46,942 nucleotides of DNA from NCBI GenBank assembly GCA_038883475.1, contig JAVZMA010000012.1, forward strand, positions 1 through 46,942. The letters run 5' to 3'. This document shows positions 24,389 through 32,329 of this stretch, piece by piece. The notes under the pieces are model-generated. The model was not told where the DNA came from, ran no database searches, and saw only the letters and a list, made by a program, of their open reading frames with translations. This stretch comes from JAVZLH01 sp038883475. Lineage in GTDB: Archaea > Thermoproteota > Bathyarchaeia > Bathyarchaeales > Bathycorpusculaceae. Position 1 is the stretch's first letter, and every line of letters starts with the position of its first letter. The position numbers were made by a program, and so were the translations under genes.

Positions 24389-24396
24389 CTTAAATA
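24389..24396 (-). promoter_or_regulatory. srp54 TATA box
   Basis: TATTTAAG on the minus strand, about 34 nt before the srp54 ATG, so transcription would start a few bases before the start codon and give a very short leader. The divergent PAC2 gene starts at 24475, so this gap of 116 nt serves both directions. Confidence 0.5.
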
Positions 24397-24474
24397 GGTA
24401 TTCCGTCCAGTTCAGCTCCAAGGCTCGCAAAAGATTTTTACATTCCATACGCCTAGAAGTATTGAGGGTTAAAT

Positions 24475-25224
24475 TTGAGTGAAGAAGTCAAAATTATAGA
24501 GAAAAAGGAAATAGCTCCAGGCGCTATAATGCTTTTCGGCTTCCCAGATGTTGGTTTGGTTGGCGTCATAGCGGCTTCGCATCTGATATCAGAACTGAAA
24601 AATCTGGAGGAGGTAGCATACATGGATTCTAAACTGCTTCCTCCGCTGATTGTTTTGCATGAAGGGCTGCCACACTCGCCAATAAGAATTTTTGGAAATC
24701 ATGGGCTTCTCTTGGCAGTTTCAGAAATCGCCATTTCTGCAGACACAATTTACCCAATAATGAACACGTTGATTAACTGGGGAAAAGAGAAGGGTGTTAA
24801 AATGATGATTTCCTTAAGCGGCATCCCAATTCAAGAAAGACAAGACATTGAAAAACCAAAAGTTTTTGCCGCTGCCTCAAACCCAGAAATGCTAAAAATG
24901 GTTCAAGAGAAGGGTATAGAAATTTTAGTGGAAGGCTACATGGTCGGACCGCAAGCAATTATGCTGCAACGCTGCGCTAACCTTGGATTGCCCGCTATAA
25001 CTTTGTTGGCTCAATGCTTCTTTAACTATCCCGACCCTGAAGCCGCCGCGGAAGTATTGAAGGAGTTATCGAACATCATTGGGATAAAAGTGGATACTTC
25101 TAAACTTCTAGAGAAAGGCGAAGAAATTCGGTTAAGGGCAAGAGATATAATGAAGAGAACTCAGCAAGAGCTGACGAGGATGAAGAAGACGCAGGAATAC
25201 GACATACCATTGTATGTGTCTTAG
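24475..25224 (+). CDS. PAC2-family proteasome assembly chaperone homologue
   Basis: 249 residues. Archaeal PAC2-like proteins (PbaA/PbaB) are related to eukaryotic proteasome assembly chaperones. Family blocks: GAIMLFGFPDVGLVGVIAAS, PLIVLHEGLPHSPIRIF, ISADTIYPIMNTLINW, LVEGYMVGPQAIML and ITLLAQCFFNYPDPEAAAEV. A charged helical tail (RARDIMKRTQQELTRMKKTQ) follows the domain. The start is TTG 24475, behind GAGGG. It overlaps nothing and is followed 11 nt later by an Hsp20 gene, which makes a protein-quality-control pair. Confidence 0.9.
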   Translation: MSEEVKIIEKKEIAPGAIMLFGFPDVGLVGVIAASHLISELKNLEEVAYMDSKLLPPLIVLHEGLPHSPIRIFGNHGLLLAVSEIAISADTIYPIMNTLINWGKEKGVKMMISLSGIPIQERQDIEKPKVFAAASNPEMLKMVQEKGIEILVEGYMVGPQAIMLQRCANLGLPAITLLAQCFFNYPDPEAAAEVLKELSNIIGIKVDTSKLLEKGEEIRLRARDIMKRTQQELTRMKKTQEYDIPLYVS

Positions 25225-25235
25225 GAGGGTGAAAA

Positions 25236-25679
25236 ATGTCAACAAGAAAGAGACGGACAATCTTTGATTTGATAGATGAGTACTTTGAAAGCCTAGAAGA
25301 GTATGCTGAGCGCCTAAGTGAAGCATTAATTGAGAGACCAAGTTGGAACTGCCGAACTTGCACGATGGAGCCTTTGCGCAATGTTGTGGTAACTCCTACA
25401 GAAGTTATAGTGACCGTTGATTTACCTTACACTGAGGAAAACACTGTACAAGTTAAGCCGATAAGCAAGGACACCATCGAAATAACGGCGGAGATGAGGA
25501 GGAAGGTACGGTTTGATGACTTCGGCATAACTCATTACAAAGGCGAGTTCCGAACATTCCACTGTCAAACACGTATACCGGTGCCGGTGTATATGGATAA
25601 GATGGAAGTCCGCTTTAAAAAGGGAATTCTGGAAATTCGTCTACCGCGAAAACATGAATATGAGATACCAATAGAATAA
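25236..25679 (+). CDS. Hsp20/alpha-crystallin family protein with cysteine motif
   Basis: 147 residues. A helical N-terminus (FDLIDEYFESLEEYAERLSE) precedes an alpha-crystallin-like domain (about 48-140): PTEVIVTVDLPYTEENTVQV, TIEITAEMRRKV, then RIPVPVYMDKMEVRFKKGIL and LEIRLPRK. The strand and turn order is that of archaeal Hsp20. Unusual are CRTC just before the domain and a third Cys in FHCQTR; these could bind metal or respond to redox. A strong AGGAGGG lies before ATG 25236, and PAC2 is 11 nt upstream. A guide RNA gene lies antisense just past its stop. Confidence 0.88.
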   Translation: MSTRKRRTIFDLIDEYFESLEEYAERLSEALIERPSWNCRTCTMEPLRNVVVTPTEVIVTVDLPYTEENTVQVKPISKDTIEITAEMRRKVRFDDFGITHYKGEFRTFHCQTRIPVPVYMDKMEVRFKKGILEIRLPRKHEYEIPIE

Positions 25680-25682
25680 TGC

Positions 25683-25743
25683 GAAGCCTCAGCCATTTAG
25701 CTGTCGTCACAAATCAGACGGCTCTTCTCGCATCATCGGCTTC
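25683..25743 (-). ncRNA. C/D box guide sRNA
   Basis: A 61-nt element on the minus strand with every part of an archaeal C/D box RNA in order. Terminal stem GAAGCC (25738-25743) pairs with GGCTTC (25683-25688). C box ATGATGC (25730-25736, 6/7 of consensus) is followed by a 12-nt guide (25718-25729), D' box CTGA (25714-25717), a 3-nt spacer, C' box GTGACGA (25704-25710, 6/7), an 11-nt guide (25693-25703) and D box CTGA (25689-25692). It would direct 2'-O-methylation five bases upstream of D' and D in its targets, probably rRNA or tRNA. It starts 4 nt past the hsp20 stop, antisense to its 3' UTR. Targets not searched. Confidence 0.75.
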
Positions 25744-25829
25744 AAAACATATTAGAAAAAGCTGCGAGATAAGTTTTGATGAAAAATTATTTAACGCAAA
25801 ATAAACTCTTATGAAAGCGGTTGGTTAAA

Positions 25830-26030
25830 ATGGGAACAGAACGGGCAATCCACTTCGCAGTGTTTCTTCTTTTACTGGTCGGTTTATGCGCAATAAGCGC
25901 GTGGGCAAGCTACACTTATCTAAGCGAAGCCTTGATTTTGGAGATTGCGGGCCTAGCGCTGAGTTGGGGAATAATTCTACTAATCCTTTATGTAAGTTTT
26001 AAGAAGCTCAACTGGGACTGGTGGAGTTAA
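25830..26030 (+). CDS. small two-helix membrane protein
   Basis: 66 residues from ATG 25830 (TTG 25821 in frame). Two membrane helices: about 8-28 (HFAVFLLLLVGLCAISAWAS) and 34-55 (ALILEIAGLALSWGIILLIL), then a short basic and aromatic end (KKLNWDWWS). No family recognised. It probably sits in the cell membrane with both ends on one side. It lies downstream of the guide RNA and is convergent with the aIF5A gene. Confidence 0.65.
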   Translation: MGTERAIHFAVFLLLLVGLCAISAWASYTYLSEALILEIAGLALSWGIILLILYVSFKKLNWDWWS

Positions 26031-26057
26031 CTTAGGTAAACCTAAACTAGCCTTAAC

Positions 26058-26450
26058 TCATTTTGCTCTAACTATTTTTACTCTTCCCATTATCCGCCAA
26101 TACTCGACTTCAACACCGGGAGAAAGCTTCGCCTTTAAATCCTCCTCTTCTGGGTAAGGCGCATCCAAGTATTCATAGGTTTCTAAATCCATTATTTGAA
26201 CACTGGAAGGCGTAACCGCGAAAATCTGCCCACTTCTTTTGTCAATTATTGGAACCTCAATGTTCGAATCAACTGGTTTGACTATGCTTCTTTTGACGCC
26301 GTCGAAAACGCCTATAGCCACTATTCTGGCTTTAGCTGAACCGTGTTTTCCCGGCTTGGATTTTGTGATGTCTACTATTCGGCATGGTTCGTTATCAACT
26401 ATCATGTAGCCTCCAACACGTAAACTTCCAACATCAACGGGTTTGCTCAC
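26058..26450 (-). CDS. translation factor aIF5A
   Basis: 130 residues from GTG 26450, which gives the family start SKPVDVGSLRVGGYMIVD; GTG 26456 is the alternative. aIF5A helps ribosomes through hard peptide bonds. The hypusine/deoxyhypusine loop is SKPGKHGSAKAR with Lys35 as the modified residue. The C-terminal OB domain (IIDKRSGQIFAVTPSSVQIM) is complete. It is divergent from nadK; the 95-nt gap holds promoters for both. Confidence 0.97.
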   Translation of the reverse strand: MSKPVDVGSLRVGGYMIVDNEPCRIVDITKSKPGKHGSAKARIVAIGVFDGVKRSIVKPVDSNIEVPIIDKRSGQIFAVTPSSVQIMDLETYEYLDAPYPEEEDLKAKLSPGVEVEYWRIMGRVKIVRAK

Positions 26451-26545
26451 GCCCACACCAACCTAAGCATTCTTAACCAGCAATTTTAAACAACACTCAT
26501 ATATAGATTAAGCTATCGCTAAATAGTTGAGAACGGTGAAAAACA

Positions 26546-27382
26546 TTGTTTAAAAGCGTCGGCTTGGTCGCCCGATACGACAAGAAAAAAGCCATTAAAA
26601 TCACGCAAGACCTAGCCAACTACTTGAAGAAGAAAGGCTTAGAGGTCTATGTGGAAGAAACCTTGTCGGAAAAAGTAAGCGGCGGAAAAATTGTGCCCCT
26701 AAGCGAGATGAAAACCGACTTCATAATAACCGTAGGCGGAGACGGAACAGTTTTAAGAGCCTGTGTTTCAATTCCGAAACCGGAGCCCCCATTATTGACG
26801 ATTAACATGGGCATCAGAGGTTTTCTAACAGAGGTTGAGCCAAAAGACGCCCTAAGTGCAGTTGACAAATGCTTAAGGGGCGAGTTTAAAGTTGAAAAGT
26901 GCGAGAAACTTTCTGTCACGGCAGATGGAACACTGTTTCCAGACGCCCTAAACGAGGTTGTAATATCGGCAGAAGAACAGGCAAAAATACTCTACGCTCA
27001 AATTTTTAAAAACGAGCAACCGATACTGCAATGCCAAACAGACGGGCTAATGGTATCCACACAAACAGGGTCCACTGGCTATTCGTTAGCTGCTGGAGGA
27101 CCAGTTTTAGACCCGGAGATGAATGCTTTTGTTTTAACTCCCATTTGCGCTTTAACCATTTTTAGGTCAATAGTGTTCCCTTCAAACACAACACTAAAAA
27201 TCGAGGTTAAGAGGCCTCAAAAGATCCGTGTTTTAATTGATGGGCAATATAGCCAATTAGTAGCGTCCAAACGACCAAGCGTAACTGTTACGCGTTCAAA
27301 ACATGAAACGTATTTCATAAGATTTAAAGAAAACTTTTATGACCGACTGCGGAATAGACTATTATTTAAGGGAATGGGATAA
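26546..27382 (+). CDS. nadK: NAD kinase
   Basis: 278 residues. Makes NADP from NAD and ATP or polyphosphate. The GGDGT motif is at 64-68 in FIITVGGDGTVLRA, followed by the NMGIRGFLTEV strand-loop and the substrate block TGSTGYSLAAGGPVLDP. The start is TTG 26546, with GGTGA 6 nt upstream. The stop codon at 27380-27382 is followed in the same frame by the Nob1 coding region, so the two genes are tightly linked; readthrough is not proposed. Confidence 0.96.
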   Translation: MFKSVGLVARYDKKKAIKITQDLANYLKKKGLEVYVEETLSEKVSGGKIVPLSEMKTDFIITVGGDGTVLRACVSIPKPEPPLLTINMGIRGFLTEVEPKDALSAVDKCLRGEFKVEKCEKLSVTADGTLFPDALNEVVISAEEQAKILYAQIFKNEQPILQCQTDGLMVSTQTGSTGYSLAAGGPVLDPEMNAFVLTPICALTIFRSIVFPSNTTLKIEVKRPQKIRVLIDGQYSQLVASKRPSVTVTRSKHETYFIRFKENFYDRLRNRLLFKGMG

Positions 27383-27385
27383 AAA

Positions 27386-27913
27386 ATTCAAAGAAAAGCC
27401 ATAATTTTGGACACTTCCGCTTTTCTGGTAGGCTACGACCCCTTTTCAATAAGCGAAGAACAATTCACCGTTCCAAACGTTAAGGAGGAAATAGCGGAAA
27501 GCTCCATGCCTTGGGTCAGGTTCAAAACCGCGGTTGAAAATGGAAGATTAAAAGTTAGGAAGCCGTCAGAAGCCTTTTTGAACAAAGTTATGGCTTCTGC
27601 AACCTCTTTGGGAGACGCGTTCTTTCTTTCAGAAACGGACATGCAACTTTTGGCTTTGGCTTCTGAACTGAAGTCAATGGATTATCAACCTCTCATAATT
27701 ACAGATGATTACTCCATACAGAACGTTGCAAACCAAATGGGAATAGAATTTGCTTCCCTTGCCACATTGGGCATACGAAGACGCCTGCAATGGCTGCGAT
27801 ATTGCCCAGCGTGCCACAAAAAATATCCAGCAGATTACAAGTCTAAAAAATGCAGAATATGTGGAACCGAACTAAAACGAAAACCAGTAAAGGAAAGCAA
27901 ATTAAGAACGTAG
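27386..27913 (+). CDS. nob1: Nob1-like PIN-domain rRNA endonuclease with zinc ribbon; probable ATT start
   Basis: About 175 residues. Nob1 cleaves pre-16S rRNA at its 3' end. The PIN domain has the first acidic residue in ILDTSAF, more in LGDAFFLSETD and ITDDYS, and the zinc ribbon is CPACHKKYPADYKSKKCRIC. The first ordinary start, TTG 27407, would cut off the first beta strand (KAIILDTSAF). Upstream, only 8 codons separate it from the nadK stop; none is ATG, GTG or TTG. An ATT at 27386 has GGGAT 5 nt before it, so I propose ATT as start. The protein itself is clear; the start is not. Confidence 0.85.
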   Translation: MQRKAIILDTSAFLVGYDPFSISEEQFTVPNVKEEIAESSMPWVRFKTAVENGRLKVRKPSEAFLNKVMASATSLGDAFFLSETDMQLLALASELKSMDYQPLIITDDYSIQNVANQMGIEFASLATLGIRRRLQWLRYCPACHKKYPADYKSKKCRICGTELKRKPVKESKLRT

Positions 27914-27943
27914 AAACTTAGGATTTTGAAAAGGGACTCGTGT

Positions 27944-28519
27944 ATGAGCTTCACGGAGAAGAAAACAGTTTACTTCAAAGAGGCAGGCGAACAAAACACA
28001 GACACCCTCCTAAAATTTGTTAAAGAATACGCGGATACAGAAAACATAAAGGACATAGTTGTTGCATCAACGACAGGCGAGACAGGAGCAAAAGCATCAA
28101 ACATTTTAAAGGGTAAAAACGTCGTGGTTGTTACCCATTGTTTCGGATTTGAAGAACCCGGAAAAAGCGAGTTACAGGAGAGATACAAAAAACAAATTCT
28201 GGCAAACGGCGCAAAAATCTTCACAGGTGTCCACGCGTTAAGCAGTGTGGAAAGAGCCGTACGCAAAGATTTTGGCACGCTTCAACCATTAGAACTGATT
28301 GCAAACGTGCTCAGGCTTATGGGAGAAGGAACTAAAGTTTGTGTGGAAATCACGTTGATGGCTGCAGACGCTGGACTAATTCCAGTTGATAGAGATATCG
28401 TCGCCATTGCTGGAACTGGCAGCGGCGCGGACACTGCGCTTAGAATACGCCCAGCAAATGCCGCCAGATTCTTTGACTTGAAAATAAGGGAAGTCATAGC
28501 GAAGCCAAGCAACTTCTAG
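27944..28519 (+). CDS. pyruvate kinase C-terminal-like domain protein
   Basis: 191 residues from ATG 27944 (TTG 27926 alternative). A stand-alone copy of the alpha/beta domain found at the end of pyruvate kinase, common in archaea, function unknown. Family features: ADTENIKDIVVASTTGETGA, VVVVTHCFGFEEPGKSEL, ANGAKIFTGVHALSSVERAV, and DRDIVAIAGTGSGADTALRI with its glycine-rich phosphate-type loop. It lacks the rest of pyruvate kinase, so it is not that enzyme. It follows nob1 by 30 nt. Confidence 0.9.
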   Translation: MSFTEKKTVYFKEAGEQNTDTLLKFVKEYADTENIKDIVVASTTGETGAKASNILKGKNVVVVTHCFGFEEPGKSELQERYKKQILANGAKIFTGVHALSSVERAVRKDFGTLQPLELIANVLRLMGEGTKVCVEITLMAADAGLIPVDRDIVAIAGTGSGADTALRIRPANAARFFDLKIREVIAKPSNF

Positions 28520-28611
28520 CATTTGCCACACAACAATTTATGTGCAGATAGCGAAAATTGCCAATAAAGCATGTTGGCTCTTCACCAACCTCAACTTGTG
28601 AGGGAGAGAGC

Positions 28612-29883
28612 ATGAAAGAGGTTAAGGCAAGGGGATTCACGGAGCAAATGTCGATTGAGGAAGCCTTAGGGAAATATTTGCGGGAAGTTAGGATGGAGGT
28701 GCTTCCCTCAGAAAACATCCGAATAGCCGAGGCTTTAGGCAGAGTTTTAGCCGAAGATGTCATGTCTGAAGTTGACATCCCGCACTTTGATAGGTCTGCC
28801 GTGGACGGTTACGCTGTAAGGTCACATGACACTTTTGGGGCGTCGCCGACGAATCCAATAGTTTTCGATATAGTAGGCGCTGTGGAAGTTGGGCAAGTCC
28901 CAGAATTTATTGTGAATGAGTTAAAGGCTGCCAGAGTTGCCACGGGGGCGCCGATTCCGAAGGGGGCAGATTCTGTTGTAATGCTTGAGTACACGGAGAT
29001 TATTGGCGACAATAAAATTGAGGTTTATCGGCCAACAACGCCTGGGCATAATGTTTCACAAAAGGGGGAAGATGTTAAAAAAGGTGAAAAAGTGTTAAGC
29101 AAGGGAACAGTTCTTCAGCCTCAAGACATCGCGATACTTGCAGCCATAGGAAAAGTCGATGTTAAGGTTGTGCGTAAACCAAGAGTTGCCATATTATCTA
29201 CTGGAAGCGAGCTTGTCGAACCAAAACAGGAAGTCGCCATGGGCAAAACAGTAGACTCAAACCGCTTCTTCCTCTTTGCCGCAGTAAAAGACGCGGGCGG
29301 AGAACCTTTAGACCTAGGCATCGCTAAAGACGATATAACAGAAATAAAATCCCAAATAGCTAAGGGACTGGCAACAGCGGACTTGGTGTTAGTGAGCGGC
29401 GGCACATCCGTGGGCGAAAGAGACCTTGCGCCTGAAGCAGTTAACTCCCTCGGAAAGCCAGGCGTTGTAATCCACGGAGTAGCTATGAGACCAGGAAAGC
29501 CAACAGCGCTTGCAGCAGTCAACGGCAAACCAGTCATTCTTTTACCTGGATACCCTGTGGCAACCATGATGGCTTTCAACACTTTCGCCAAACCACTCAT
29601 ATCCAAAATGCTCGGCACACCAGCGGGAAAGCCTCCTGGACATGTTGTTAAGGCGGTAATGGCTAGGAGAGTGCCATCAAGCCCTGGGGTGAGGGATTTT
29701 GTAAGGGTTATCGTTAAAAAAGTGGATAAGGGATATGTCGCAGACCTTGTTAGGACTAGAGGCGCGGGGATTATATCATCCATGGTTAAAGCCAACGGTT
29801 TGGTGGTAATTCCAGAAGAAAAGGAAGGGATTGAAGAAGGCGAAGAGGTTGAGGTTATTCTTTTAAGAACGTTGGAGGAGTGA
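28612..29883 (+). CDS. moeA: molybdopterin molybdenumtransferase MoeA (first copy)
   Basis: 423 residues from ATG 28612, behind GAGGGAGAG. Inserts molybdate or tungstate into adenylated molybdopterin. Landmarks: VDIPHFDRSAVDGYAVRSHD, GAPIPKGADSVVMLEYTE, PRVAILSTGSELVEP, LVSGGTSVGERDLAPEAVN and the MPT-binding VHGVAMRPGKPTALA, GYPVATMMAF. The C-terminal domain IV is present. The longer frame to 28558 is unlikely. The second moeA starts 2 nt after its stop. Confidence 0.95.
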   Translation: MKEVKARGFTEQMSIEEALGKYLREVRMEVLPSENIRIAEALGRVLAEDVMSEVDIPHFDRSAVDGYAVRSHDTFGASPTNPIVFDIVGAVEVGQVPEFIVNELKAARVATGAPIPKGADSVVMLEYTEIIGDNKIEVYRPTTPGHNVSQKGEDVKKGEKVLSKGTVLQPQDIAILAAIGKVDVKVVRKPRVAILSTGSELVEPKQEVAMGKTVDSNRFFLFAAVKDAGGEPLDLGIAKDDITEIKSQIAKGLATADLVLVSGGTSVGERDLAPEAVNSLGKPGVVIHGVAMRPGKPTALAAVNGKPVILLPGYPVATMMAFNTFAKPLISKMLGTPAGKPPGHVVKAVMARRVPSSPGVRDFVRVIVKKVDKGYVADLVRTRGAGIISSMVKANGLVVIPEEKEGIEEGEEVEVILLRTLEE

Positions 29884-29885
29884 AA

Positions 29886-31886
29886 ATGAAAAGAAAAGTT
29901 TTCAGGAAACTTGTTTCCGTTGAAGAGGCAAAAAGAATACTTTACGCGCATTTCACACCCAAGCCTGTAGGCATAGAAGCCGTACCTCTGACTCAAGCTT
30001 ACGGAAGAGTTTTAGCAGAGGACGTACAAGCACAAATTGATGTGCCGCCTTTTGACAGAGCAACAATGGACGGGTTTGCGGTACATGCAGAAGACACTTT
30101 TGGAGCCGAAGAAGAAAAACCAGTAATATTAGAAATTGTGGGCAAAATTGGAGCTGGAGAACGCCCAGAAATCGATGTTGAAAAAGGACAAGCTGTCGAA
30201 ATTTCAACAGGTGCACCCATACCTAAAGGCGCAAACGCCGTTGTCATGGTGGAGCACACCTGGCAAGACGGAAAAACATTAAGGGTTTTCAAGCCGGTTT
30301 CGCCGGGAGAAAACATAATGGCTAGCGGGTCAGACATTATGGCTGGAGAACTTATCCTCAGAAAAGGAACCGTTTTGACCCCCAGAGAAATTGGTGTTCT
30401 AGCCTCTATTGGCGTGACTGAAGTTAAAGTCTTTAGAAAACCGACTGTCGCCATAATCTCAACAGGAAACGAAATTGTTCAGCCCGGCAAACCTCTGGAA
30501 TATGGAAAAATCTACGACATTAACGCTTATTCAATCTACGCCTCTGCAATTGAAAACGGAGGCCAGCCAGTTCTTCTAGGTATAGTGAAAGACGAAGCTG
30601 AATTAATAACTCGAAAACTTAGGGAGGGACTTCAAAAGGCAGATATGGTTATAACTTCTGGGGGCACATCTGCTGGGGTAGGCGATCTCTTATACCAAAT
30701 AATAGACAACTTGGGAAAACCGGGAATTCTTGTTCACGGAGTTTCAGTTAAACCAGGAAAGCCTCTTATCATAGCCGTTGTGGATGGAAAACCTCTATTT
30801 GGGCTTCCCGGCTACCCGACCTCTGCTTTAACGATATTTCAAATATTTGTTATGCCTGTTTTGCGGGAAATGGCTGGGCTGAAACCGCAGTTGGAGAACG
30901 TGGTTATCCACGCCAAAACTGCCGAAAAAATTTATCTTCAAGAAGGAAGAAGGGAGTATTTGCCAGTAAATGTTATTTTAGGAGAAGATGGCGAGTGCAC
31001 CGCTTATCCAGTTCTCAGCGGGTCTGGGGCAATAACAACATTAGCGGAAGCCGATGGGTTTATAGAGATTCCAGAAAACAGAACATTTCTTGAGAGCGGC
31101 GAAATTGTTATGGTTAAACTTTTCAGTTCAGAGTTGAAGCCAGCGGACATCATGATTATTGGAAGCCACTGCGTTGGAATAGACATACTTTTGGAGCTAC
31201 TGCGGAGAGAGTACCCAAACATCACCTCAAAGGTTATCAATGTTGGTTCTTCGGGAGGTTTAGCAGCCATAAGACGGGGAGAAGCCGATATTGCAGGAGT
31301 GCACTTGCTAGATGAGGAGACAGCAGAATACAACATACCATTCCTAAAAAGGTATGGCGTCGACGAAAAGGCAGTTTTAGTGCGAGGTTACAACCGTCAG
31401 CAAGGCTTAATAGTCGCAAAAGGAAACCCGAAAGGCATAACGCAACTACAAGACATAATCCGAAACGATGTCTCCTTCATAAACAGAAACACTGGTTCCG
31501 GAACCAGAATACTATTGGACATGAGCCTCAAAATGATAGCGAAAGAAAGGAAAGTTAGCTTCAATGAGATTGCTGCAAAAATTAAGGGATACCAGTTTGA
31601 GGCAAAATCCCATACATCGGTTGCCTTAGCTGTTTTACAGGGTAAAGCAGACGTAGGTTTAGGGATAAAGGCGGTTGCCGAACGATACGGATTAGACTTT
31701 ATACCTATTGCAGATGAGGAGTATGATTTTGTTATCCAAAAAAACCGCTTACAAAAACAACCTATACAGGGTTTTCTAGCAATGTTGAGGTCTGAAAAAT
31801 TCAAGGAAGAACTGAAAAAACGCGCTCCAGGATTAATCCCAACAGAGGAAACTGGAAAAGTAATTTACCCCGTTTTAGAGCACTAA
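29886..31886 (+). CDS. MoeA fused to a PBP-like substrate-binding domain (second copy)
   Basis: 666 residues from ATG 29886, with GGAGGAG 5 nt upstream. Residues 1-400 repeat the MoeA fold: VPPFDRATMDGFAVHAED, GAPIPKGANAVVMVEHTW, TSGGTSAGVGDLLYQ, VHGVSVKPGKPLIIAV. From about 415 a periplasmic-binding-protein-like domain follows (IMIIGSHCVGIDILLELLRR, NVGSSGGLAAIRRGEADIAG, FINRNTGSGTRILLDMSL, AVLQGKADVGLGIKAVAERY). There is no signal peptide, so it acts inside the cell, perhaps sensing molybdate, tungstate or the cofactor. Known as a fusion in other archaea. The 3' end overlaps the GNAT gene by 4 nt. Confidence 0.93.
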   Translation: MKRKVFRKLVSVEEAKRILYAHFTPKPVGIEAVPLTQAYGRVLAEDVQAQIDVPPFDRATMDGFAVHAEDTFGAEEEKPVILEIVGKIGAGERPEIDVEKGQAVEISTGAPIPKGANAVVMVEHTWQDGKTLRVFKPVSPGENIMASGSDIMAGELILRKGTVLTPREIGVLASIGVTEVKVFRKPTVAIISTGNEIVQPGKPLEYGKIYDINAYSIYASAIENGGQPVLLGIVKDEAELITRKLREGLQKADMVITSGGTSAGVGDLLYQIIDNLGKPGILVHGVSVKPGKPLIIAVVDGKPLFGLPGYPTSALTIFQIFVMPVLREMAGLKPQLENVVIHAKTAEKIYLQEGRREYLPVNVILGEDGECTAYPVLSGSGAITTLAEADGFIEIPENRTFLESGEIVMVKLFSSELKPADIMIIGSHCVGIDILLELLRREYPNITSKVINVGSSGGLAAIRRGEADIAGVHLLDEETAEYNIPFLKRYGVDEKAVLVRGYNRQQGLIVAKGNPKGITQLQDIIRNDVSFINRNTGSGTRILLDMSLKMIAKERKVSFNEIAAKIKGYQFEAKSHTSVALAVLQGKADVGLGIKAVAERYGLDFIPIADEEYDFVIQKNRLQKQPIQGFLAMLRSEKFKEELKKRAPGLIPTEETGKVIYPVLEH

Positions 31887-32311
31887 ACTTCGTTGCTATC
31901 GCGTTTGCTGAAATATAATACATCACGGCGCTCCACATAACCATATTTTTGGAATAGCCCCCTGGATTCCGCATTGTCTTCTTCGATTAAGGCGCAGAAA
32001 ATTTGAACCCCGCGTTTTCTCAAAGTTTTTTCAGCCTCGGCGATTAAGGCTTTTGCGATGCCGCAGCGTCTATGGTTTGGGTCGACTACTAGGCGATTAA
32101 TCCAGCCCTTTCGCATATCGCAACTAACTATGACTGAGCCGACAAGATGGTTGTCCTCGAAGGCGCCTAGGAAAAACTCTGGGTTGGCTTGCATTTGCTT
32201 TTCTATTGCCTTTTTGCTGTCTCTTCCTTTAGGTTTGAATGGCAATTTAGCTCTTAGCCAAAGCCTTGTCAGTTCTTCATAATCGCTTACTGTGAGCCTC
32301 TTAATCTGCAT
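31883..32311 (-). CDS. GNAT-family N-acetyltransferase
   Basis: 142 residues. Acetyl-CoA-dependent acetyltransferase fold. Motif A is INRLVVDPNHRRCGIAKALI with the RRCGIA pyrophosphate loop, and motif B is IEEDNAESRGLFQKYGYVER. Substrate unknown. It lies 18 nt after the aminotransferase gene on the same strand, so the two are probably cotranscribed, and an amine or amino acid substrate is plausible but inferred. The 3' end overlaps the convergent MoeA fusion by 4 nt. Confidence 0.88.
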   Translation of the reverse strand: MQIKRLTVSDYEELTRLWLRAKLPFKPKGRDSKKAIEKQMQANPEFFLGAFEDNHLVGSVIVSCDMRKGWINRLVVDPNHRRCGIAKALIAEAEKTLRKRGVQIFCALIEEDNAESRGLFQKYGYVERRDVLYFSKRDSNEV

Positions 32312-32329
32312 ATAAGGAGCCCTTTCGTG

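Noticed and set aside
25683..25743. Guide RNA on the plus strand
   Set aside because: The plus strand has no C or D boxes in order; only the minus strand fits.
27380..27412. NadK-Nob1 fusion by stop-codon readthrough
   Set aside because: The frames match, but both proteins are complete and an SD-led start for Nob1 is a simpler reading.
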